Below are positions 40,262 through 50,295 of a DNA stretch of 64,000 nucleotides, in pieces. Every line of letters starts with the position of its first letter. Position 1 is the first letter of the stretch. The notes under the pieces are model-generated. The model was not told where the DNA came from. It did not search any database and worked only from the letters and a program-made list of their open reading frames with translations. The DNA is taken from positions 13,840,725-13,904,724 of the forward strand of contig OY757014.1 of the NCBI GenBank assembly GCA_963580285.1, given 5' to 3'. The translations under genes and the position numbers were made by a program. The stretch is from Lucinisca nassula. Taxonomy: Eukaryota > Mollusca > Bivalvia > Lucinida > Lucinidae.

Positions 40262-40562
40262 TTGTTTGTTTGATTTGAGGTTTAACGTCACCGTCAACAC
40301 TATTTAGGTCATTTTGGAGACGTTGCTTCCAATTTTGTTGGACTTTTACCCGACATTGAGATTAAATGACATCTCAATCCCTGCCGTTCAATTAAACCCA
40401 AAAGGGTTTATATGCATGGATGGGCCGACTCGCAGCAGTTTTCCTGGGCAGGCTTAGACCTTCTAAGCAGATAACCAGTACTCATGTGCGGTTGGTATCA
40501 GCTCTGCGTGGAAGCATCGTGCAGCCCATCTATTTCTTCAAGTCCCCACGGGCGGGGGCGAA
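40262..40562 (-). mobile_element. SINE-1, full length, with 14-bp target duplication
   Basis: Reverse copy, TTTGTTTGTTTGATTTGAGG to GGGGACTTGAAG complement and CCCCGCC head. Flanked by TATGCGTCGACAGT at 40248-40261 and 40563-40576. It interrupts the left arm of the TIR element. Confidence 0.92.
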
Positions 40563-40852
40563 TATGCGTCGACAGTATGAGGTTGGTTCTAAATGAAAAA
40601 AAAAAATGCACATGTATTTTGCTTTGAGAGATGGCACACTTTTTCAAACATCACAGAAACGAAAGTTACCCAAATATTTAAGGCTAAACATGCATGTGGA
40701 GACTTTTATAAGTAGCATGACCGTGCATTATCAACAGAAAAGGAGCGAGGAAGGTCAAAAACATGTGGTGAGAAGTTTATATAAAAGTATGCAGTTCAAG
40801 AAGCCAGTCGTTATGACGTAGGCCAAGAGCTCATGTGATGAGCTCTTGCGAC

Positions 40853-40975
40853 ATTCAGTGTGCTCTTGTTGAAGACCATCTTTGGGACTGTTCAAATGTG
40901 GTCTTAAAGGACTGTTCAAATGTGGTCTTAAAGACCACTTTTGAACTGTCTCAAATGTGGTCTTTATATTGGAAT
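40853..40975. repeat. GACCACC-type hairpin, partly duplicated
   Basis: GACCATCTTTGGGACTGTTC, then ACTGTTCAAATGTGGTCTTA twice in a row, then GACCACTTTTGAAC and CTCAAATGTGGTCTTTATA. Part of the interior of the 40050-41183 element. Confidence 0.6.
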
Positions 40976-41206
40976 TTACCTGTATTGCTTCCTAAGTCTT
41001 TGGTCTCCTTTCGTATAGACAGCTATGTTCTTCCATCATTACTTCATTTTGCGTCGATATGGTGCATATCAACGCGAAATGAAATAATTTTTTTACTTCA
41101 TTTCGCGTCGACTACGCCAACGCATAATGAAATAAAAAATCAAAATGAAGAAATTACTACATTTACTTCATTGCGTTGTAACAATGCCATTTGACAAAAA
41201 TTAAAA

Positions 41207-41469
41207 CATCACGTGAACAAGTCCGTGAAATAAAGACCCCGAAACCCCTCTTTATATAATGAAATCTAGGGTTTACGGGGGTAAACATTATTTCCCTTAT
41301 TAGGTTGTGGGTCCTCGTTAGGACCGCCTCAATTAGGCGGTTCTAACGAGTACCCAAAACCTATGTTTGGAGTATAAATAAGAAAAAATATTACAAATTT
41401 TCATCAGAAAAATTACCTTTTTTGATGTTTGAAAAATGCACTGTATCACACGGATGTGTTATTGTAATG
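41207..41469 (-). mobile_element. FB-B, near complete
   Basis: CATCACGTGAACAAGTCCG, CCCCTCTTTATATAAT / ATCTAGGG, palindrome CCTCGTTAGGACCGCCTC / GAGGCGGTTCTAACGAG (the left arm lower part TTATTAGGTTG is shortened), CCTATGTTTGGAGTATAAAT, GCACTGTATCACACGG, GTTATTGTAATG. Confidence 0.85.
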
Positions 41470-41757
41470 ACATGTTTTTCTTATTGATTTTAAAAAATAG
41501 TCTTATATGAAGATCCAAGAAGAAATCGAGAATGAAAAGATCTTAATTTTGCGGAAGATACATGTATGCTCTAGTGCTACAAGACGCTAGTGAACTCTCT
41601 GCCATTACACAGATTTGTTTCAATTTGGGGTCGATTATTTACCAATCGACTCAAAGTTACTACTATCACTGATTTGTGGGATCCCAGGTTATTAGTAGAA
41701 AATAGTCGTGCTATTCTTATCTATGTGAGGTCGGAGTGTTGAATAGAATCCAGCTGG
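41470..41757. other. unassigned DNA
   Basis: No recognised feature. Confidence 0.4.
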
Positions 41758-41832
41758 GTTTGGCAAACAGTGTAAACTCAGATCAGACGCCAAAGAACGC
41801 GGCGTCCGATCAGGATCCACACTGTTTGTTTA
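41758..41832. repeat. loose CAGTG...CACTG hairpin core
   Basis: TTGGCAAACAGTGTAAACTC mirrored by GGATCCACACTGTTTG around GACGCCAAAGAACGCGGCGTC. Core of the TTAA-MITE/E group without their ends. Confidence 0.65.
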
Positions 41833-41874
41833 AATTACTGGTACTGAATGGTTAAACGAAACAGTATGTCTCAG

Positions 41875-42240
41875 TTCTGAGCCTTTGACCATCAGCGCTG
41901 TCAAAAATCCTTAAGATGCCAAGAAAATTGGAAGCAACGTCTCCAAAATGACCTATACGTTGACGGGGACGTTAAACCTTAAATCAAACAAACAAAAACT
42001 TAAGATACCAAGAAAAACTGCGTCTGAAAATGTCGTCTGTTTATGTCGTCTGTTTCATATTCTTGCCAACTGTTTAAACATATTTTGTGCATGTAGGCAA
42101 ACAAAGGGGATCCTGATCAAACTGTTCCCAGAGGAGCGGTCTAATCTGGATCCACATTATTTGCAACAATAACTTTTAAACTAAGCAGCAGACAACACAG
42201 CAGACGACAATTATTTTTGTTATTGACAGCTAAACGGCTG
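41875..42240 (+). mobile_element. hairpin family E, copy 3, with SINE-1 scrap inside
   Basis: CTTAAGATGCCAAGAAAA, (SINE-1), CTGCGTCTGAAAATGTCG, GTCTGTTTATGTCGTCTG, core AGGCAAACAAAGGGGATCC / GGATCCACATTATTTGC with tip GTTCCCAGAGGAGC, GCAGCAGACAACACAGCAGACG. Related to copies at 28740 and 44505. Confidence 0.6.
41928..41998 (+). mobile_element. SINE-1, strongly 5' truncated with TSD
   Basis: Only the last 71 bp: TTGGAAGCAACGTCTCCAAA, GACGGGGACGTTAAACC and the CAAACAAACAAAAA tail. Flanked by CTTAAGAT(G/A)CCAAGAAAA at 41910-41927 and 41999-42016. The duplication proves this short form inserted as such by target-primed reverse transcription. Confidence 0.88.
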
Positions 42241-42302
42241 TTCTCTATAATAGCCGTTTAAAAAAAACGAAAGTGCACACACAGGACAAGGCTGCTCACA
42301 TT

Positions 42303-43757
42303 TTTATCTCCCGACCGAATAGGTTCGGGGGACTCGTATAGCGATCAGCCTGGCGTCCGTCCGTCTGTCCGTCCGTCCGTAGACGCAACCTTGTGATGGG
42401 CATAACTCCTATACCATTTGAGATTCATTGATGGTTTTTGGCACAATTGTTCACAATGCTGAGACGGCGTGTCATGCGCAAGAACTAGAACTCTGGATAC
42501 CATACTTTTTTAGTTATCTCCCTTCTAATAAAATAGAATGACTATTTTGTGATGGCCATATATCCAATACCCTTTGAGATATATTGATGGTACTTGGCAC
42601 AATTGTTCACAAGGCTGAGACGACGTGTCATGCACAAGAACTACAACTTTGGTTGCCATGGTTTTGAGTTATCTCCCCTTTCAATAAAATAGAGTGACTA
42701 CCTTGTGATGGCCATAACTTCAATACCCTTTAAGATTTATTGATGGTACCTGGCACAGTTGTTCACAAGGCCGCGACGGTGTGTCATGCACAAGAACCAC
42801 AACTCTGGGTGCCATGGTGTTTAAGTTATCTCCCCTTCAAAAAAGATAGAATCACTACCTTATGATGGCCATATCTCCAACACTCTTTGAGATATGTTGA
42901 TGGTACTTGGTACAGTTGTACATGAGGTTAAGCAGGTGTGTCACGTGCCAGAACTACGACTCTGGGTGCCCTGGTATTTTAATTATCTCCCCTGACAATA
43001 TAACCTTGTGATGGCCATAACGCCAATACCCTTTGAGATAAATTGATGGTACTTGTCACAATTGTATACAAGATTAAGACGGCGTTTGATACCTAAGAAC
43101 CACAACTCTGGGTGCTATGGTATTTGAGTTATCTCCCCTTCCAATATAACATTATGACCACCTTGTGATTACCGTACCTCCAATATCCTTTGAGACATAT
43201 TGGTGGTACTGATGCAGATGTACATGAGGTTATGCAGGTGTGTCATGCTCAAGAATTACAACTCTGGGTGCTCTGGTGTTTTAGTTATATCCCCTGACAA
43301 TATAATCATGTGATGGCCATAATTCCAACACCCTTTGAGATATATTGAAGCAACTTGGCGCAATTGTATACAAGGTACAGAAGGGGTGTCATGTGCAAGA
43401 ACCACAACTTTTGGTGTTGTGGTATTTGAGTTATCTACCCTTCCAATATAACAGTATGACCAGCTTGTGATCACCATATCTCCAATACCCTTTGAGACAT
43501 ATTTTCATGGTATTTCGTACAGAAATACATGAGCTTAAGCAGGCATGTCATGCACAAAAACCACAATTCTGAGTGCCCTGGTTTTTGAGTTATCTCCCCT
43601 GACAGTATAATCTTGTGGTTGCCGTAACTCCAAAACTTTTGTGATATATTGCTGGTTTAATTCTGGTGCACTTTCTATTGGTGAACAATCTTCTGAAGGC
43701 CATATTGGCTTTTGGTCGGGGGATTTGCCATCTCTTCCGATGGCTATTTTTTCAGTA
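42303..43757 (+). mobile_element. P1 satellite element, copy 2
   Basis: Best-preserved P1 left end: ATCTCCCGACCGAATAGG (hairpin CCGAA-TAGG-TTCGG), GCGATCAGCCTGGCG, a CCGTCCGTCTGTCCGTCCG microsatellite, then about 9 monomers and the right end TCTATTGGTGAACAATC, GGTCGGGGGATTTGCC and hairpin GCCATCTCTTCCGATGGC. Same order as 38455 and the reverse of 56981. Confidence 0.8.
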
Positions 43758-43873
43758 AAAATATTAGCATATTTGACAAACTAAATGGTAAAGTTTTAAC
43801 GATACGTTAACTAACGACATCGTTAGTTTTGAACAACTGGTCCCTGGAACGAAATAACTGAAGCGTCGGTGAC
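43758..43873. other. unassigned DNA
   Basis: Short AT-rich spacer; no feature. Confidence 0.4.
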
Positions 43874-44340
43874 ATGCTTAGCGAGTTGGATGACCACCCA
43901 TTAAGGCCCGTTGTGAGCAGTCCTTTTAAACCTTCTTTTATAAGTCTTATTAAAGATAAATACTTGACAGCTTCAACTCAAACAAGGGGATCAAAAGTAA
44001 ATAACACACAATACCGTAGGTATCAGGCCTATAGTGATGCCCTAAAGCATTATTTTTCCAAAAAACTGTTCCTCAGTTTAATAGTCTTCCCTCGCCTGCG
44101 ATAGATGCCAAGACCGCAGAGGAGTTTACAGCCTGTACAGTATAGATTGGGACTCAGAGGTATGCGTTTAAGTATACCTCTGCTAATCAGATTGTAAATA
44201 GTTTTAAGGCTCATCCGGTGACCTTTCTTTTTAACTTAATTTTTAATTTAGCCACCCGCCTCACTGAGTTAATTGCCAAATATGACCGTCTCAGTATATT
44301 GAGAAAGACAAAAAGTGCAGGACGGGATGGCAAACATTGC
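43874..44340 (+). pseudogene. broken ORF of unknown identity
   Basis: A 76-codon frame (MLSELDDHPLRPVVSSPF..., YRRYQAYSDALKHYFSK) can be continued after a one-base shift at about 44065 into FQKTVPQFNSLPSPAIDAKT, AEEFTACT, a stop, then RYAFKYTSANQIVNSFKAHP and LIFNLATRLTELIAKY. The composition is protein-like and the frame stays open except for one shift and one stop. I do not recognise the family; a retroelement linker region is possible. Confidence 0.35.
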
Positions 44341-44504
44341 AGACCAAGATAGACTTCAGGAACCGTCTGATCTGGGATCATTATGGTAACTAATATTTAG
44401 TCACTTGCATGTTGAAAATGCGCACTGATATCTTGTGCTTTTGTGTAAAATCTGGCAAAAATGCGCATTGATTATGTAAAAGCAAAAAGAAATAAATAGC
44501 AGTC

Positions 44505-44740
44505 TTACCCTTAAGACGCCAAAAACTGCTTTTGGAAATGTCGTCTGTATATGTCATATGCTGCCATCTTCATGCAAACTGTAAATATATCTCAGCAAAC
44601 AAACACTGGGAACTTTACTGAGACTGCTCCTGGAGTCTGATCTGGGTCCACAATGCTTCTTGAAACAATGACTTTTAAAGAAGCAAATGATAAACAAAAC
44701 AGACAACAATTGTTGTGATTGTCATTTAAACGGTTAATGT
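44505..44740 (+). mobile_element. hairpin family E, copy 4
   Basis: CTTAAGACGCCAAAAACTGC, AAATGTCGTCTGTATATG, a weakened core (CAGCAAACAAACACTGGG, tip ACTGCTCCTGGAGTC, GGTCCACAATGC), ACTTTTAAAGAAGC, AAACAGACAACAATTGTTG. Both arms are degraded. Confidence 0.5.
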
Positions 44741-44955
44741 TGTGTCAGTCTACATTCCTCAGTGTTGCTTTGCAATAACACTTAGTGTAGTAATTGCCAA
44801 TTGCCAGATCAGCTAACAATGTTCATAGTTCTTACCTAAAGCAAACACAGTGGAACTATAGAAAATGTTAGCCAAAATTATCATAAGTTGTGTTACAGAG
44901 ACAATAAACAGATTGCGTGCCTGTTTTTAATCATAAGTAACATACTTTATATCCG
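44741..44955. other. unassigned DNA
   Basis: No recognised feature. Confidence 0.4.
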
Positions 44956-45142
44956 TTAACCCTTATCTTGCTGTTCACAACAACCCCTATCTTTGCAAAC
45001 AGTGTAGATCCAGATCAGATCAGGATCTACACTGTTTGGCATTCAGTTTATGAATGTGTAGCGATAAATTATACCAAGTAATTTGATTGGCTGATAGACA
45101 GAAATGGGTGTGGCTTAAATGAATATTCAGCAAGATAAGGTT
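44956..45142 (-). mobile_element. TTAA-MITE-2
   Basis: TTAACCCTTATCTTGCTG at one end and AGCAAGATAAGG at the other (final GGTTAA lost). The hairpin core is minimal: AACAGTGTAGATCCAGATCAG / ATCAGGATCTACACTGTT with almost no loop. Shares AATTTGATTGGCTGATAG with 5611 in reverse. Confidence 0.8.
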
Positions 45143-45280
45143 TTTTTGCGTGGGCCTATTAGGCCCACGCAGTAAGAATATGGACGAGATTGAAAATTGT
45201 CTATGGTAAAACATCAACGTTTGCGAGACGCTTCTCAGCCACGAAATCAAGCACGTAATCAAGCGTTTGCTTCACGTGGA
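45143..45280. other. small palindrome and unassigned DNA
   Basis: CGTGGGCCTATTAGGCCCACGC at about 45150-45171 is a perfect short inverted repeat (stem CGTGGGCCTA). Otherwise unrecognised. Confidence 0.5.
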
Positions 45281-45560
45281 TCAATAGATTGGTTCCCTAT
45301 TAGATTGGTTCCCCTTCGTTATTACCTCCACTAGATTGGTTCCCTTGTCGTAAATGTCTCCGCTAGGTGGCCACAACATAACGATTGGTAGCTAGCAGAA
45401 GCCATTACGTCTATTTATAGCATAAGCACTGACGCGGTATTGGAAATACCCGAGTTCAGCAAGGTTAACTGCTGAGTCAGTCATACCTGAGGAAACAAAA
45501 AGATCGATACTTAGTATTGGTTCCCTCGTCGTTATCTTAGACTGGGTCCCTCACCCTATA
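45281..45560 (+). repeat. dispersed GATTGGTTCCC repeats
   Basis: TAGATTGGTTCCC occurs at about 45286, 45301 and 45332, with weaker versions (AGTATTGGTTCCC, AGACTGGGTCCC) at 45513-45550. Irregular spacing; purpose unknown. Confidence 0.5.
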
Positions 45561-46155
45561 GCTCCGGCTTTCGCATCGTATATTTTTAATAGAACACAGG
45601 CATCCAGTTAAGTCGTTATCTTCGCTAAATGGCTACTGACCGCTACACAGACCATCTCATTAGTAGAGAATATGTTTAAAAATAAAACGGGTTTCCCATT
45701 GAACTGTAAATAACCCATTAATGCCAAGCGCTTCACTGTAAGTCGGAAGAATTGTCGTCTGCTCGCCGCATGTATTTTGACAAAAGCAGCAAAAACCCTG
45801 ACCAGACTGTGCATATGCGCAGGCGGATTTCTGTCTCTACTTTTCGCAAAATTACTTCAATATTTCTTTGTGCCTTTTATGGAACGCTAGGCAAAGTTGG
45901 GGTATTGAGTTCCAAACACGTTTTGGGGTTAATAACCTGAAAATATTAGATCAGTGCATACGTTGAATTTATTCATGGGGCTTTTCAAAAATGCAAGGTT
46001 TCGCAAGGGTGAATGCAACTTCCTTACTACTGCTATAGCATTGAGTAGATCGATATGTATTTGTTAAAATTGCCTCGTCGAGACGATTCCAACGAGTATC
46101 CATATTATCTAAATCTATGTTTGGTCTGAAAAGAAGGAATATTTTAGCAACAGTA
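45561..46155. other. unassigned DNA with an FB arm scrap
   Basis: AATTGCCTCGTCGAGACGATTCCAACG near 46070 is a decayed FB palindrome. The rest has no recognised feature. Confidence 0.4.
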
Positions 46156-46170
46156 TTTTATGGCCCTGAC

Positions 46171-46414
46171 TGGTTGATTTGATGATTGATTGATTTAAGG
46201 TTTAGCGTTCCGGTCAACACTATAAAGGTCATTTTGGAGACGTTGGTTCCGATTTGTGGAACTTTTACCTTCATCTCAATCCCTGCCGTCCAATGAAACC
46301 AATAGAGTTTATTAGCATGGATGGGCCGATGGGCCGACTCGCACCACTTTGCCTGGGCAGGCTTACATTCTCTAAGCTGTTTACCAGTACTCGTGAGCGG
46401 GTCGGTTTCAGCTC
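46171..46414 (-). mobile_element. SINE-1, 5' truncated, with 15-bp TSD
   Basis: Reverse copy from a degenerate TGATTGATTGATTTAAGG tail to GGTCGGTTTCAGCTC; the GCTTCC...GCCCCCGCC head is absent. Flanked by TTTTATGGCCCTGAC (46156-46170) and TTTTATAGCCCTGAC (46415-46429). The 6-bp unit GGGCCGAT is tandemly repeated inside. Confidence 0.88.
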
Positions 46415-46429
46415 TTTTATAGCCCTGAC

Positions 46430-47547
46430 AAATCACATTAGTTTGCAAGACTTTCTAACGTAAGAACACACAGGGAAACTAATTAGGACTGAACTAACCT
46501 CTTATATCTAGCTAGGTACATTTCCATGTAGAGTTCTGTCTACAAAATTGTTTAAGATTTATTTGGTTGATTTGCAGGATCGTTTGGCACAGGGAGAAGA
46601 CTAAACACTGCTGCCTGGGTTTTGTTCATAGCCAGCAATAGTCACGCGGACAAAAACAACCAAAAGAAACACTGCTTTATAACGTAGATTGTGGGTACTC
46701 GTTAAATTGCTTATTTATGAGAAAAGTATTCAGTGAAAAAAATGACGTTCTTGGTGTTGTACTGGAAGCATTTTCTTTCAAGATTTTCCAAATTATTAAC
46801 TTGTCATTTGTTAATATGTTTATTTCCCTTCTGTGTACACTTGCATCCAATCATCTCAACAGAACACTCCGATAAAGAAACGAGTGCGAAGTACGATTTC
46901 TTTAACGGATTTTACACCCCCACCCCGATGTTTATTCATCCCACATTTCAAATAGGAGAAATGAATAATCTCTATATTACATGCGCTTCCATAGACTTTA
47001 AGGACCGAATGGATCTTGAATTTTGGGTCTGAATTTCCGTTCAGTTAACTGTTTACAGCTCATGTTAACGGTTCAATCAGCGTAGTGTTACAGAAGCTGG
47101 GTATAAGAAAAACTTGTTGGCCGCCATTTTGAACATAAATAGAAGAAACAAACTGTTTCAGTGATAAAACAAGTAAAATGTGAGATTAAATGAAGCAAAA
47201 CGTACAGCCTATTCAATGGGCATGTCCATGTTTTCCTTTGTTTAAGAGTTGCATCCGACTCAAACGTCACGCATTCTGAACGTCTGTTGATATCATTCCA
47301 GACACAATGCAATGACGTCATGAATGACGTCGACGTGACTGAAACTTTCCCTCTTTTGAATATAATGGTTTCACTTCAAAAGCGATATCTTGTATCTTGT
47401 ACATATAGTAGTTCAAGCTAAAGAGATTTATTTCTCCGGCTAAGATGAAATACCTTCTCAGCAAAAAGAAAAATACCAAGATTATGTCTGGTAGAAATCA
47501 TAGTATTTCTCTGCTGTGCATGTAATATATACATATTATTACTACAG
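46430..47547. other. unassigned DNA
   Basis: One FB arm scrap (GATTGTGGGTACTCGTTAA) at about 46688. A 99-codon ORF at 46733-47032 has a hydrophobic start (TFLVLYWKHFLSRFSKLLTC...) but no motif I can name and no splice evidence. Confidence 0.4.
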
Positions 47548-47685
47548 TAACTTGATCTGACGCATTGTATCACGTCGAGTGGATGTTTCCAGATCAGCGT
47601 ATCACACGAGACGCGCAGCGTCGAGTGTGATGCGTAAGATCTGGAAACATCCAAGAGACGTGATACTGTGCGACAGATCAAGTTA
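47548..47685. repeat. imperfect 68-bp hairpin
   Basis: Arms begin TAACTTGATCTG and contain TATCACGTC, GGATGTTTCCAGATC, and ATCACAC-nGA-C at the tip; the mirror arm runs GAGTGTGATGCGTAAGATC, GGAAACATCC, GACGTGATA, CAGATCAAGTTA. The AT-rich flanks are weakly inverted too. Single copy here; unlike the FB and TTAA families. Confidence 0.8.
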
Positions 47686-48002
47686 TTTTCGTGATAATAC
47701 GTTTATTATATACCTTTTTTCGCTTTTAATAAAGTCTTTTGTCAACGTAAATTGGCGGGAAACTTTGACGTTACATTCTGTATGTAAGTGACGTCATCAT
47801 TTCGAACGTTTGGTTCCGCGTTATCGATGGCTGTTTTCTAACGTCGCAACAAATGCCGGGACTCAGGGTTTGCAGGAGTGTGATACGGAATCGGAAAACG
47901 CGAGTGCGTGATACGGGATTCTGTATTTTTGTGTCGGAAAACTGATAGTAGACAGCAGTATTTCTTGTAGGTATATAATAAAACATTTTATCCAACTTCT
48001 CC
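47686..48002. other. unassigned DNA
   Basis: No recognised feature. Confidence 0.4.
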
Positions 48003-48806
48003 TTTGCAAACAGTGTAGATCCATCGAATGCTTCTGCTGATCAGGATCCACACTGCCATAGTTTCTCCTCTCTCGCTTTTCGAGCTCAGTCCCACCACTG
48101 CATCCCAGCTACTGAATAACAGTGATTTCAGTGCAATGTTTTTAAACAAAGTAAATTGTTCATTCTACCTGTTAATGCAGGCCCGTACGCAGGAGTGACA
48201 ACCCCCACTGAACCCTCCTAATTTGGAAAATTTTCTCAAATTCACGCAGTATTTCACATTCTGCAAATTACCCGGAATTCGCACCCTCTCCACGTTTTAT
48301 AGAGTCTGCGTACGGACCTGAATCATGTTTTAAAATGAAAATGTTGCTGTATGTATGGCGAACAATGCTGTTCCTGATCAGACGCGATGCGCGGTACTGT
48401 CAATCCGATCTGGGTCTATGCTGTATTTCTAATAACGATACCACCTTCAAAAGTTTTGCTCTAAAATATTCCTAGGTTCTAAGGTATGTTATAAGCAGAA
48501 GTGCGAAAAGTAACGTTATATTGTCTTTTTTTGTTCGGCTTAGCATACATATGAACAAACGTCCATTTCTTTCTAACAGTTTTATTAATAGTATTTGTCC
48601 GAAAGTCGTCGCGTGAGAGCGCGGGCTATATTATGATACTGTTTTTGTTTTCCTTTCATGACGTAGGCAGCCTGGCATTGGCCTGGCCTATTTCGTTTGA
48701 CCTTTAGATGCCAGTATTTAAGCAAACAGTGTAGTCCTGAGCAGCCGGCTGAGCAGACGCCATATTCCGCGCCACATTCTTATCTGGGTATTCAGTTTTT
48801 GCGAAA
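48003..48806. repeat. three decayed CAGTG...CACTG hairpin cores
   Basis: Near 48003-48058 (TTGCAAACAGTGTAGATCC...GATCAGGATCCACACTG), 48353-48430 (CGAACAATGCTGTTCCTGATC...GATCTGGGTCTATGCTG) and 48718-48805 (AGCAAACAGTGTAGTCCTG...TATCTGGGTATTCAG). Pairing is partial in all three; the rest of the stretch is unrecognised. Confidence 0.5.
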
Positions 48807-49297
48807 CCCAGCACACGATTCCTGACCAGACTCTATAGATAGCTCTGACTTACATGTTACATCGACAAAAATAGCGCGACGTTTTCTATTTATAATGATA
48901 ATATTGGTTTCCCAAAATCAGTGATTGTGACGTGCGCAACAGCATTATTTTTTATTTGCTTTATAGTAACTTTGGGTCGATCCAAAAACAGGTGTTGAAT
49001 CTTTACATTTCTGATACAGGTTTAAAACTAATTTAAATTAACATACAAATGCGATAAAAAAGTAAGAGTGGCATGATTTAGAATTAGTCTTCTTTTCCTT
49101 ATTCTCGATCCTTGGAGGTTCGCTAGAACCGCCTCAGTGAAGCCATTCTAAACTTTCTTTTTAGCAGAGTTACAATACTGATCTTTATCTCTGCAATCCC
49201 CACTTTTTATTATATAAATCATTGCCTTCTCTTCTACTTAACAGCAGTGCTCACTGCTAGGGTGTTAGTGTAATGTACGCACTATAACAAAAATGAA
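48807..49297. other. unassigned DNA with FB scrap
   Basis: GGTTCGCTAGAACCGCCTCAG near 49119 is a decayed FB arm. No gene seen. Confidence 0.4.
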
Positions 49298-49499
49298 AAG
49301 TCCGTGAAATGAACATTCCCTCAACCCCACTTTATATAGAGAAAACTGGGGTATTTCTTCTCCAAGACATAGGTTGTGTAAGAATCGCCTAGCAAAGGTG
49401 GTCCTAAGGAGTGCCCACAACCTATGTTTGCAGTATAAATAAGGAAAAAATGGAGATGTGAAAGAATGCACTGTGTCCCACGGGTGTATTATCGTAATG
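49298..49499 (-). mobile_element. FB-B, ends and tip decayed
   Basis: AAGTCCGTGAAATGAAC, CCCCACTTTATATAGAG / AAAACTGGGG, CCAAGACATAGGTTGTG, a mutated tip (CGCCTAGCAAAGGTGG), CCACAACCTATGTTTGCAG, GCACTGTGTCCCACGGG, ATTATCGTAATG. Confidence 0.8.
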
Positions 49500-49968
49500 T
49501 TTTGAGGAATAATACCCCTTGCACACTCTACATTTTCTCTCAATAAAGTAATGTTTGCAGGGGTGTATATTACTTTGACTTTGTAACGTGATGGGAATGT
49601 CAAGGAATAAACTTTTTTGTTTTTAAGAAAAATGCAAGGTCTGCATAAAACCGATCAGAAAAAGCAGAATGCGGTAAAATTTCACTCCTTTATTATAAGC
49701 TGCATGTATTACGATGATTCACATATTAGGTGAAAGTAGATTCATGTAGGTATTTGGATTCTTATCCCTGTCGTTGTTGCAGAGTAATTTTCTATAAATA
49801 AACGAAGAGAATCCATCAGACGGCTTTACAATTATGTGATGTATATTCATTTACCTACAGTACCGCTCGGACAAATCACGTGATCAACGTGATCAGCCAT
49901 CCACAATAATCGTCCGTTTTTAAAATAGAAGTCTGTATAGCTGTCTACTTCTTTGGGTAAATAAAACA
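49500..49968. other. unassigned DNA with FB tail scrap
   Basis: 49505-49592 contains ATACCCCTTGCACACTC, CTCAATAAAGTAATGTTTGC and TTTGTAACGTGATG, a degraded FB-B right side. The rest is unrecognised. Confidence 0.45.
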
Positions 49969-49981
49969 TGTAACTGTGTGT

Positions 49982-50282
49982 TTGTTTTGTTTGATTTGAG
50001 GTTTAACGTCCCCATCAACACTGTAAAGGTCATTTTGGAGACGCTGTTTCCAATTTTGTGGGACTTTTACCCGACATTGAGATGAAATGACATTTCAAGC
50101 CCTGTCGCCCAATGAAACCAATAGGGTTTATAAGCATGGACGGTCCGACTCGCACCTCTTTGCCTGGGCAGGCTTAGATCCTCTAAGCTGTTTACCAGTA
50201 CTCGTGTGCGGGTCGGTTTCAGCTCTGCGTGGAAGCATCATGCAGCCCATCTATTTCACCAAGCCCCGATGGGCGGGGGCCG
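49982..50282 (-). mobile_element. SINE-1, full length, with 13-bp TSD
   Basis: TTGTTTTGTTTGATTTGAGG ... CCCCGATGGGCGGGGGC on the plus strand. Flanked by TGTAACTGTGTGT at 49969-49981 and 50283-50295. Confidence 0.92.
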
Positions 50283-50295
50283 TGTAACTGTGTGT

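Larger units (their letters stand above)
40050..41183. mobile_element. TIR element with about 150-bp inverted ends
   Basis: Left end TGTTACAACGC (40050) and right end GCG(TTGTAACA) (41183) are inverted; both are flanked by ATGCCA (40044-40049, 41184-41189), a candidate 6-bp target duplication. Inside each TIR, AATGAAGTAA-TGTAGTAATTTC, TTCATTTTGA, TTCATTATGCGTTGGC, TAGTCGA-GCGAAATGAA recur in opposite order. The interior holds a SINE-1 and a GACCACC-type hairpin; a 71-codon ORF at 40606 has no motif. No transposase. Confidence 0.75.

Noticed and set aside
40606..40821. 71-codon ORF inside the 40050 TIR element
   Set aside because: Too short for a transposase, no DDE or zinc-finger motif.
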